From Ignavibacteria bacterium (lineage in GTDB: Bacteria; Bacteroidota; Ignavibacteria; Ignavibacteriales; Melioribacteraceae): a stretch of DNA of 41,742 nt. Both the position numbers and the translations under genes were made by a program. The notes beneath the pieces were generated by a model. It ran no database searches, had not been told where the DNA came from, and saw nothing but the letters and a program-made list of their open reading frames with translations. The stretch covers positions 1-41,742 of the forward strand of contig WPAE01000018.1 of NCBI GenBank assembly GCA_009773205.1. Reading direction: 5' to 3'. Below, piece by piece: positions 35,026-41,742 of this stretch (the first letter of the stretch is position 1; each line of letters opens with the position of its first letter).

Positions 35026-35385
35026 ATGGCTGAATTTAATGCCAACTTACGTGGTGTCGGTTCCGTAAGTGTTATTGATGTTAAAGGATATCTCGATGCT
35101 CACACTGCACCTGAGCTGGAGAATGTTTTCAACCGATTGGTTGATCTGAAACAGTACCAAGTGGTTGTAAACTTTGATGACCTGAAGTATATAAGCAGTG
35201 CAGGACTAGGAGTTTTTATGGCTTATGTAGAAACAATGAGGGAAAATCAAGGCGACATAAAATTCTCTAACATGAAAGAAAACGTTTACAACATTTTTGA
35301 TTTACTCGGATTTCCGATTCTATACGAGTTCTTCAAAGAAGAAAACGAAGCTGTTAAAAAATTTAGTGATCCAGCAAAATCTTGA
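35026..35385 (+). CDS. STAS-domain anti-sigma factor antagonist
   Basis: A 119-residue STAS protein of the RsbV/SpoIIAA kind. The phosphorylatable Ser is in DLKYISSAGLGVFMAY, near residue 57. The start at 35026 is supported by AAGGAG with a 7-base spacer; the open frame runs 12 codons further upstream into the phosphatase gene. Its TGA stop overlaps the TTG start of the RsbW-like kinase gene, so substrate and kinase are translated in a coupled way. It is the second STAS protein of the island; the other is at 30508-30849. Confidence 0.92.
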   Translation: MAEFNANLRGVGSVSVIDVKGYLDAHTAPELENVFNRLVDLKQYQVVVNFDDLKYISSAGLGVFMAYVETMRENQGDIKFSNMKENVYNIFDLLGFPILYEFFKEENEAVKKFSDPAKS

Positions 35386-35819
35386 ATGCACTAAACAAAA
35401 TATTAGAACATCAAATTGTCGTCAAAAGCACTACCGACAATCTTGAAAAAATACGTGAGTTTACCAAAAACGCAGCGTTACATAGCGGTTTTGGCGAAGA
35501 CACAATTGGAAAGATTATTTTAGCTGTTGACGAAGCTTGTACTAACATTATTAAACACGCTTATAAATTTTCTCCTGATGGAATTATATATATTTCTATT
35601 AAATTCTCTGAGGGCAAGTTTGTTGTTTCAATTACAGACGAAGGTGTACAATTCGATCCAACACAAGTACCGGAACCAGATTTACGCGAATACTATAAAC
35701 AGAAACGTGTTGGTGGATTAGGAATGTTTTTGATTAAACGATTGATGGATGAAGTAAACTACAACACAATCTCCGGCAACAAAAATCAAGTAGTTCTAAT
35801 AAAATATTTATCTCAATAA
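35382..35819 (+). CDS. RsbW/SpoIIAB-like serine kinase (anti-sigma factor type)
   Basis: A 145-residue GHKL ATPase without membrane segment or histidine-kinase dimer domain. The N-box is DEACTNIIKHAY, G1 is DEGVQFDP and G2 is GGLGMFLIKRLMDEV, the pattern of RsbW-type kinases, which phosphorylate STAS proteins and often hold a sigma factor. The only in-frame start near the domain is TTG at 35382, whose TTGA overlaps the stop of the STAS gene. No alternative sigma factor of the SigB kind is present, only the ECF factor, so its partner is open. The phosphatase gene begins 1 base after its stop. Confidence 0.9.
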   Translation: MNALNKILEHQIVVKSTTDNLEKIREFTKNAALHSGFGEDTIGKIILAVDEACTNIIKHAYKFSPDGIIYISIKFSEGKFVVSITDEGVQFDPTQVPEPDLREYYKQKRVGGLGMFLIKRLMDEVNYNTISGNKNQVVLIKYLSQ

Positions 35820-35820
35820 A

Positions 35821-37500
35821 ATGAAGCCTACAGATAACAATGCCGCTTTAAGAAATTATTCAGCTCTTGTAGATTTCAGCAACTTAATAAATTCCAGTCT
35901 CGATATTAATTTCACTCTAAATAATATTCTTCTTACCTGCTTCGGAAAATTTCATACTACAAAAGGTTTAATAGCACTGCTTAACAACGAAAGAATTTTT
36001 GAGGTACAAGCTTACAAAGGATTTTCTGAACAAGTTTTGTTATCGTTCCCTTTATTAAAGGCAGATGATTATGATTCAAATGAAAAGTTAGCGGATTTTA
36101 TTACCAGCAATAAATTGCAAGTTTATCAGGAAATAAAGTCTTCGGAAGGATTAAAAGGTTTAATTATTCTTGGCGCTCGTTTAACAAGCAAATCCTACGA
36201 TGATTCGGATATTAGCTTCTTACGCACAATAGTTAATGTTGGCGCAACGGCTATCGAAAATTGTTTGGCTGTTGATAAACTTAAAAATGTTAATCGTAAC
36301 CTGGATTCTAAAGTCAATCAGCTAAGTTCTCTTTTTGATTTGGGAAAAGAGTTTAGCGGAGTTTTGCAGATTGAACAAATATGCAAGCTGCTCGTTTATT
36401 CGCTCATTGGACAAATGCTAGTATCAAAATATGCCGTGGTTTCTTTTTCTGGCGGTGCAATTATTTTTCTAGAAAACCGTTTTGACGAAATACAAATTCG
36501 TGCTGCCTTAAAAGTTTGCAGCAAAGATTGTTTTCAAAAAGTGTATAATAGAAACGAGCTTACTGACGAGCTTAAATCTATAGCTGAAGCTGGTGTTGAT
36601 CTAATTGTACCGATGCAGATTAAAAATGAAACTAAAGGATTAATTCTTCTTGGTAAAAGAAAAAATGAATTGGCTTATTCTAAGTCCGATATAGAATTCG
36701 TCTCATCTGTAGGAAGTCTTGCAATTATCTCTATCGAAAATGCCCGGTTGTTTAAGGAAACTTTAGAGAAGCAGCGTTTAGAAAAGGATTTAGAGACTGC
36801 TCGTAACATTCAAAACAACTTGCTGCCTAAATTTATCCCCACGTTTTCTAATTTTGAAATTGCAGCATTTAACAAATCTGCTAAAATGGTTGGCGGCGAC
36901 TACTACGACATTATAAAACTTGATGAAGACCAAGTACTTATTGCAATTGCCGATGTTTCCGGTAAAGGAGTTCCAGCTGCATTATTGATGGCAAACATAC
37001 AAGCGTTTTTAAAATCAATTTGCAAAATGAAACTGCCATTAGCGGAAGCTACAAATTTGTTAAATGATCTTGTTGCAGAAAATACTTCGATGGGAAGTTT
37101 CATTACTTTCTTTTGGGGAATAATTAATAACGAGAATATGGAATTAACGTTTGTAAACGCAGGACACAACCCGCCGCTCCTTATAAGAAATAATAGAATC
37201 ACTAAGTTGAAAAAGGGAGGAATGATTCTAGGAGTTATGCCAACCGTTGTTCCATATTTATCAGATACAATTAAATTAGAAAGTGGAGATGCCGTAGTTT
37301 TGTTTACAGATGGTATTACAGAAGCTATGAATGTTAAATGGGAAGAATATAGTGACGATAAATTAGAATACTTAACTTTACAGAATAGTGCAATGGATTC
37401 TATACAACTGCTCGATGAGATAAAAACAAGTGTTGAACTATTTACTATCGGTGCGGAGCAATCTGATGACATAACATGTATGATTGTTAAAGTGATATAA
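35821..37500 (+). CDS. Cytosolic dual-GAF SpoIIE (PP2C) serine phosphatase
   Basis: A 559-residue soluble phosphatase. Two GAF-like domains occupy about residues 10-155 and 170-300. A coiled coil (ETLEKQRLEKDLETARNIQ) joins them to a SpoIIE-type PP2C domain (about 330-558). The Asp motifs GGDYYDII, IADVSGKG, LFTDGITEA and QSDDITCMIV are complete. Its linker and catalytic domain resemble those of the membrane phosphatase at 32975-35008, so the island has two phosphatases with different inputs: membrane-bound and cytosolic. It is the last gene of the operon and is followed by a terminator. Confidence 0.9.
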   Translation: MKPTDNNAALRNYSALVDFSNLINSSLDINFTLNNILLTCFGKFHTTKGLIALLNNERIFEVQAYKGFSEQVLLSFPLLKADDYDSNEKLADFITSNKLQVYQEIKSSEGLKGLIILGARLTSKSYDDSDISFLRTIVNVGATAIENCLAVDKLKNVNRNLDSKVNQLSSLFDLGKEFSGVLQIEQICKLLVYSLIGQMLVSKYAVVSFSGGAIIFLENRFDEIQIRAALKVCSKDCFQKVYNRNELTDELKSIAEAGVDLIVPMQIKNETKGLILLGKRKNELAYSKSDIEFVSSVGSLAIISIENARLFKETLEKQRLEKDLETARNIQNNLLPKFIPTFSNFEIAAFNKSAKMVGGDYYDIIKLDEDQVLIAIADVSGKGVPAALLMANIQAFLKSICKMKLPLAEATNLLNDLVAENTSMGSFITFFWGIINNENMELTFVNAGHNPPLLIRNNRITKLKKGGMILGVMPTVVPYLSDTIKLESGDAVVLFTDGITEAMNVKWEEYSDDKLEYLTLQNSAMDSIQLLDEIKTSVELFTIGAEQSDDITCMIVKVI

Positions 37501-37608
37501 AGGTTGCCTATATGATGAGTTGTTATTATTCCATTTACTCTCACAATCCTTTCATTTATGAGCCTACTATAAAAAGGTATTTCGGATGAAAAAATGCTTT
37601 GATTATTG

Positions 37609-37647
37609 CTCAAATTCAAAGTGCAAAAACTCAATTTGAGGCTTTTT
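37609..37647 (+). terminator. Candidate terminator of the sigma/phosphatase operon
   Basis: Arms CTCAAATT (37609-37616) and AATTTGAG (37633-37640) pair perfectly around a 16-base loop, and GCTTTTT follows. It lies about 110 bases past the phosphatase stop. The stem is AT-rich and the loop wide, so it is weaker than the site at 37691-37719. Confidence 0.45.
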
Positions 37648-37690
37648 AGAATAGAATTTTTGCAGCTCTTTTATATACTGAAGATCTTAT

Positions 37691-37719
37691 AAAAAAACCG
37701 GCTTGAGCCGGTTTTTTTT
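37691..37719. terminator. Bidirectional Rho-independent terminator
   Basis: Arms AAAAAAACCGGCT (ending 37703) and AGCCGGTTTTTTT (from 37706) are near-perfect complements around a two-base centre. Because the stem is bounded by A and T runs, it can stop transcripts in both directions. It lies between the converging phosphatase operon and secF, 26 bases past the secF stop codon. Confidence 0.9.
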
Positions 37720-37744
37720 AAAGATGATATGTTACTAATCAAAA

Positions 37745-38884
37745 TTAGAATGTTACCTTAGTCTTTGTTCTATTTGTATATTCTAAAACGAAAGCGCTGG
37801 CAACAAAGATTGAAGAGTAAGTCCCTGTAATCATTCCAACAAATAGAGCAACTGCAAACCCGCGTAAAACTTCGCCGCCTAAAATGATAAGAATGATAAT
37901 CATAAACATAGTAGAGAGACCGGTAATAATAGTACGGCTCAATGTTCTGTTAATAGCGTGGTTCATGTTTTCTTCGAGAGGAATTGTTTTGTGCAGCTTT
38001 ATATATTCTCTTACTCTATCAAATACAACTACTGTATCGTTCATTGAGTAGCCTATAAGTGTAAGGAACGCAGCCACAACTGTTAAAGTTATTTCTAAGT
38101 TTAAGCCTGGAATAACTCCATATAATATTGAAAATAAACTTAATGTTACTAAAACGTCGTGGAAAAGTGCGAGTACACCGCCAAGCGCAAAAGAAAACTT
38201 AAAACGAAAGCCGATGTAGATAAGAATTACAAGTAAAGCGAGTACAATTGCTATTATAGCATCAGTTTTTAATTCTTGTCCTACTTTTGGTCCAACTTTT
38301 TCTTCCTTTTGTACTTCAAACGGATTGTCTTTAAACTTTTCGGTTAGATTGTCTTTAAGCCAATCGGCAATACCTAAGCGTACTACAATACTTTTTCCTG
38401 TTTCATCATCCGTAGAGATAGATGTCTGGAAACCAGAATTAAATAATTGATTCCCTACTTTTTCAGCCGTTATAGAATCAGCAAAAGCATAAGTAATATA
38501 GTTTGCAGATGATTCGGATACTTGCTTCTCTATTCCAGGATTGTTCTGAGTAATAAGTAAATCAATTCTTTCTTTAACCTTTGGTAAAACATTAGCCGGA
38601 ATTTCTTGCAATTCTGATCTAAGAAGAATACCGGTTGCACCGCCAAAAGTTTTTACTTCAACTTCGCCCAAGCCAATTTTATCAACTTGATTTCTAACAA
38701 AAGAAATGTCTATTGGTTTTTCAAATTGGAGAGCGATTTCTGTTCCGCCTTTGAAGTCAATTCCAAAAGAAAGACCTCTAATCGCGATATTTATCATTCC
38801 TATTAGAATGATGAAACCGGAAATGAGGAAGAATACCGATCGTTTGCCCATAAAATCGATATTTGTTTTTGCAAAAAGTCTCAT
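37745..38884 (-). CDS. secF: Protein translocase subunit SecF
   Basis: SecF pairs with SecD and uses proton flow to help pull exported proteins through the SecYEG channel. The 379-residue protein has six membrane helices. FLISGFIILIG and GLSFGIDFKGGTEIALQF form the N-terminal part with the family DFKGGT motif. The periplasmic P1 domain (about 40-195) follows, then VGQELKTDAIIAI and the TLIGYSMNDTVVVFDRVREY helix with conserved Asp/Arg residues. The ATG lies 18 bases after secD, in the order secD-secF. Confidence 0.96.
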   Translation of the reverse strand: MRLFAKTNIDFMGKRSVFFLISGFIILIGMINIAIRGLSFGIDFKGGTEIALQFEKPIDISFVRNQVDKIGLGEVEVKTFGGATGILLRSELQEIPANVLPKVKERIDLLITQNNPGIEKQVSESSANYITYAFADSITAEKVGNQLFNSGFQTSISTDDETGKSIVVRLGIADWLKDNLTEKFKDNPFEVQKEEKVGPKVGQELKTDAIIAIVLALLVILIYIGFRFKFSFALGGVLALFHDVLVTLSLFSILYGVIPGLNLEITLTVVAAFLTLIGYSMNDTVVVFDRVREYIKLHKTIPLEENMNHAINRTLSRTIITGLSTMFMIIILIILGGEVLRGFAVALFVGMITGTYSSIFVASAFVLEYTNRTKTKVTF

Positions 38885-38902
38885 TTAATTTTTCTCCTAG
38901 TG

Positions 38903-40789
38903 TTAACCAACATTTATTTTGTAGCCTTTAGATGTCATATAATCAAAAATGACTCTAACTAAAACAAGCTGACTAAATAAGCTTGTAACTATACCTATCA
39001 TTAGTGTTAAAGCAAAACCTTGAACCGGACCGCTTCCAAATTGATAAAGAATAATACCGGTTAAAAGTGTAACTACGTTCGAATCGAATATGGCTGTAAA
39101 TGAAATTTTAAAGCCAGCAACCATAGCGGCTTTAAAAGTTTTTCCAGTTGCAAGCTCTTCTCTAATTCTCTCGTAAATCAATACGTTTGAATCCACTGCC
39201 ATACCCATTGTAAGCACAATACCTGCAATACCTGGTAAAGTTAGTGTTGCATTAAAAGCAGCTAAAACTCCTAATGTTAAAAGTACCGTCATAATAATTC
39301 CAAGATCAGCTAATGAACCCGCTGTTTTGTAGTAAAATATCATGAACAAAGCAACAATCAAGTAGCCAATCCAGCCGGAGTTCATTCCTTGAGAAATTGA
39401 ATCTTGCCCTAATGAAGGACCAACTGCGCTTTCAGCAATAATATCTACTGGAGCAGGTAAAGCACCGGCTTTTAGAACAATTTCTAAAAGTTTTGCTTCA
39501 TCCATATTAGCGCTTCCGGTAATTCTAGAACTCCCAGTAGGAATTTTATTTATGATAGTTGGAGCAGTATAAACTTTTCCATCTAATACAACTGCACATC
39601 GTTTATCAATGTTAGCGCCTGTAATTCTAGACCACTCTCTAGCGCCATCACCATCCATCTGCATTGTAACTTCCGGCTGCCCCGTTGTTTGGTCAATTTC
39701 TGCACGAGCATCTGTAATAACACCGCCGGTTAATTCGGCTTCCTTGTTTACCATATATAAACGGTAAAACTTTTCGCCGTCTGGACCTGTAATTTCTTGA
39801 TTATCGTACAAGAATTCTACGTTATTTGGCATTACTTTTTTTACATCTTCTCTTGCAAGGTAACCGCTTAATTTTGCTCTGTCTAAATCCTTAACATAAG
39901 CATCTGCAATTCTTCCTTGAGGATCTATTAAACGGGCAATTGCAAAAAAAGGATGCTCCTTTGCAAATTGTTCATCAGTAAGATTTTTCTGATTTGTGGT
40001 ATCTGTACTAGAAGTAGTATCTGTTACTTTACCTGCAAGAATTTCGTCAATTCTGTTCATAATAGGAATAGCAAAAGCTGCATCCTTTACAAGTTTGAAT
40101 TCTAATAATGCTCTTCCTTGCAAAAGCCTTCTTGCTTCTTCTTCTCTAGAAATACCAGGTAACTCTATTACAATTCTTCTTGAACCTTGCTTTTGGATGC
40201 TTGGTTCAGAAACGCCGTATTGATCAACTCTGTTTCTAATAATTTCGATAGCGCGTGTAACTGCATCTGTTTCTTGTTCTTGTAAACGAGCAACAATGCT
40301 TGCGTCATCTTCTCGTATAGATCCAAAATAACGGCTCATACGAATTCCTTGCTCTTGCATCATTCTTGCTAAGATACCAACAACATTTTCATTAGATTTT
40401 TTTGATTCAGCTTCTGCAACTTTCAAAATATCTAGATACTGTTGATCCGGATCTTTAGCTAATTTTTCAAGGAGCTTAGCGGTATTAACTTCCATAACTA
40501 GATACATACCGCCTTGTAGATCGAGACCAAGCTTAATTCTCTTTTCTCTTGCGCTTCTGTAATCCAAATTAGTAGAAAGAATACTATCCTTTTTAGATGC
40601 AACAATATCCTGAATCTGACTTGAAGTTAGTTCAGGATTATTTTTCTTAATCTTTACTTCAACAGGCTTAAGTGCCTCAGAAACATTCTTGGAGTTTTGG
40701 TAATCCTGGAATGTAGGGTAGAGGAGATATAAGCTTAGACCTATAAAAGCAAAGATAAGTATTAGTCTAAATCTCAGTTCTTTCATCAT
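38903..40789 (-). CDS. secD: Protein translocase subunit SecD
   Basis: SecD is the larger partner of SecF in proton-driven protein export. The 628-residue protein starts with a membrane helix (LRFRLILIFAFIGLSLYLLYP). KLGLDLQGGMYLVMEV opens the large periplasmic P1 region. TQVLRAGALPAP-like KAGALPAPVDIIAE and VGPSLGQDSI precede five more helices, including GIVLTMGMAVDSNVLIYERIREE with the conserved Asp. I use ATG at 40789 (MMKELRF); the frame reaches back to a TTG at 40831. It begins 68 bases after the rplI stop, apparently in the ribosomal protein operon. Confidence 0.96.
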   Translation of the reverse strand: MMKELRFRLILIFAFIGLSLYLLYPTFQDYQNSKNVSEALKPVEVKIKKNNPELTSSQIQDIVASKKDSILSTNLDYRSAREKRIKLGLDLQGGMYLVMEVNTAKLLEKLAKDPDQQYLDILKVAEAESKKSNENVVGILARMMQEQGIRMSRYFGSIREDDASIVARLQEQETDAVTRAIEIIRNRVDQYGVSEPSIQKQGSRRIVIELPGISREEEARRLLQGRALLEFKLVKDAAFAIPIMNRIDEILAGKVTDTTSSTDTTNQKNLTDEQFAKEHPFFAIARLIDPQGRIADAYVKDLDRAKLSGYLAREDVKKVMPNNVEFLYDNQEITGPDGEKFYRLYMVNKEAELTGGVITDARAEIDQTTGQPEVTMQMDGDGAREWSRITGANIDKRCAVVLDGKVYTAPTIINKIPTGSSRITGSANMDEAKLLEIVLKAGALPAPVDIIAESAVGPSLGQDSISQGMNSGWIGYLIVALFMIFYYKTAGSLADLGIIMTVLLTLGVLAAFNATLTLPGIAGIVLTMGMAVDSNVLIYERIREELATGKTFKAAMVAGFKISFTAIFDSNVVTLLTGIILYQFGSGPVQGFALTLMIGIVTSLFSQLVLVRVIFDYMTSKGYKINVG

Positions 40790-40857
40790 TATTCTTAGTT
40801 TAGTTATTAAATGTCTAAAAAACACCAACAATCTGGAGTTTCTAAGATAAGATTATA

Positions 40858-41301
40858 CTACTCACGTACAACCCAAGTTTTTACAGTAGCAGTAACCTTA
40901 GTGTGTAATTTTACCGCTACGCTGTAAATACCAAGCGATTTAATTGGTTCAGATATTTCAACCTTTCTCTTGTCAATCTCAAATCCTTTTTCTTTGAGCG
41001 ATTCAACAATCATCTGGGTGGTAACTGTACCAAAAATCTTTTCTTCTTCGCCTACTTTAACAGGAATAGTAACCGAAATTTTCTCCATTTCGGCAGCAAG
41101 TTTCTGCGCTTCTTCAAGTTCTTTGGCTTCGCGTTTCTGGATTTGCTTCTTTTCTTCTTCCAAAGCGCGAATGTTGCCTTGCGTTGCATGATAGGCTACG
41201 CCGCGAGGAATTAAAAAATTTCTTGCATAGCCGTCTTTTACATTTACAATTTCGCCTACTTTACCTAGCTGGTCAAAGTTTTTTCTTAATATTACTTTCA
41301 T
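40858..41301 (-). CDS. rplI: 50S ribosomal protein L9
   Basis: L9 binds 23S rRNA and helps to maintain reading frame. The 147-residue protein has the N-terminal signature MKVILRKNFDQLGKVGEIVNVKDGYARNFLIPRGVA, the long connecting helix (about 45-75) and the C-terminal domain ending VKLHTKVTATVKTWVV. It follows rpsR by 10 bases in the conserved rpsF-ssb-rpsR-rplI order and is followed by secD. All parts are intact. Confidence 0.98.
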   Translation of the reverse strand: MKVILRKNFDQLGKVGEIVNVKDGYARNFLIPRGVAYHATQGNIRALEEEKKQIQKREAKELEEAQKLAAEMEKISVTIPVKVGEEEKIFGTVTTQMIVESLKEKGFEIDKRKVEISEPIKSLGIYSVAVKLHTKVTATVKTWVVRE

Positions 41302-41311
41302 TGCTCAACTC

Positions 41312-41545
41312 CTATTTAACTGCTTCAGAAACAAATGGTAAAATCGCCAATTGACGGGCACGTTTAATAGCAGTTACAAGTTCTCTGTGCTGCTTTGCTG
41401 TAAGTCCTGTAATTCTGCGAGGAATTATTTTCCCTTGATCAGTCAGGAACCTCTGAAGCGTTTTCGAATCTTTGTAATCGATGAAACCATCGATAGTACG
41501 TTTTACTTTTTTAGTGGGGGCATTATTCTTGTTAGAATTCCTCAT
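41312..41545 (-). CDS. rpsR: 30S ribosomal protein S18
   Basis: A 77-residue S18, part of the small-subunit platform where it pairs with S6. The core [51 protein letters not shown] is standard; it has no zinc-binding Cys motif. Its ATG overlaps the stop of ssb as ATGA, so the two are translationally coupled. It sits in the conserved ssb-rpsR-rplI order. Confidence 0.98.
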   Translation of the reverse strand: MRNSNKNNAPTKKVKRTIDGFIDYKDSKTLQRFLTDQGKIIPRRITGLTAKQHRELVTAIKRARQLAILPFVSEAVK

Positions 41546-41742
41546 GACTTATCCTTCATTAAATCTGATTCTTCATCGGTCAAGAATTTGTCGAATGAGT
41601 TGTCTTCATAATCCGCTTCGTCAGATTCTGATACAACATCATCACCATTACCTACTTTAGCAACTTTGTTTAGAAACTGGATGCGTTTTGCTTTAATTTC
41701 AACAATGGTTCTATTCTTACCGTCTTCTGTTTTAAAAGTTCT
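41542..41742 (-). CDS. ssb: Single-stranded DNA-binding protein, C-terminal part (cut by window edge)
   Basis: The last 66 codons of ssb are visible; the 5' part lies beyond the right edge. [21 protein letters not shown] then QFLNK is the end of the OB fold. An acidic tail follows ([20 protein letters not shown]). The identification rests on this OB-fold end and on the position before rpsR and rplI. The normal SSB tip, DDDIPF, is absent: the protein ends [10 protein letters not shown]. The stop overlaps the rpsR start as ATGA. Confidence 0.85.
   Translation of the reverse strand, partial: RTFKTEDGKNRTIVEIKAKRIQFLNKVAKVGNGDDVVSESDEADYEDNSFDKFLTDEESDLMKDKS

Noticed and set aside
36903-37634. 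243-codon open frame on the minus strand
   Set aside because: It runs antisense through the SpoIIE phosphatase gene, shows no recognisable domain and has a Ser/Ile-rich composition typical of a shadow frame.

Overview
The window is a 41.7-kb, AT-rich, densely packed bacterial chromosome segment. The genes are mainly housekeeping, so this is chromosome and not plasmid or phage. Lipid A genes (lpxB, lpxK), SecD/SecF and a membrane-bound iron-uptake system point to a diderm. The gene style (DtxR-FeoA fusion beside feoB, many SpoIIE phosphatases and STAS proteins, pyruvate phosphate dikinase, MEP-pathway isoprenoids) suggests the Bacteroidota/Chlorobiota/Ignavibacteriota branch. That placement is inference; there is no rRNA gene here to test it.

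Layout. 1-144 holds a 23-bp tandem repeat cut by the window edge. 145-3603 (minus) is queA-ispD-plsY-gpsA. 3604-3860 holds a GC-rich hairpin and a 138-bp MITE-like element with 12-bp terminal inverted repeats and ATTTA flanks. 3861-6653 is ppdK with a histone-like basic tail. 6812-17101 (minus) is a tight run: a membrane-anchored GH2-like protein, smc, an MtnX-like HAD phosphatase, an isoprenylcysteine-methyltransferase-like protein, lpxB, a DUF374 acyltransferase and lpxK. tpiA precedes it behind a terminator. 18071-21440 (minus) is mrp-nfu followed by a two-gene type II restriction-modification system. 21641-24855 (plus) is an iron operon: membrane-anchored DtxR with two FeoA domains, then FeoB split into a GTPase and a permease. 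24862-30430 (minus) has ppk1, a dCMP deaminase, an orphan histidine kinase and purA. 30508-37500 is a signalling island: a STAS protein on the minus strand, and divergently an ECF sigma factor, an unknown single-span membrane protein, two SpoIIE-type PP2C phosphatases, a second STAS protein and an RsbW-like kinase. 37745-41742 (minus) is ssb-rpsR-rplI-secD-secF, with ssb running off the right edge.

How the genes work together. gpsA and plsY supply and acylate glycerol-3-phosphate. lpxB, the DUF374 acyltransferase and lpxK form consecutive lipid A steps. mrp and nfu carry Fe-S clusters and lie divergent from the iron importer. The island at 30.5-37.5 kb looks like a partner-switching circuit (phosphatase, STAS antagonist, kinase) combined with an ECF sigma factor and a possible new kind of anti-sigma or sensor protein. 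It is my best candidate for an undescribed system. Second candidates are the methyltransferase with a C-terminal staphylococcal-nuclease-like domain paired with an MjaI-like endonuclease, and the degenerate GH2 membrane protein next to smc.
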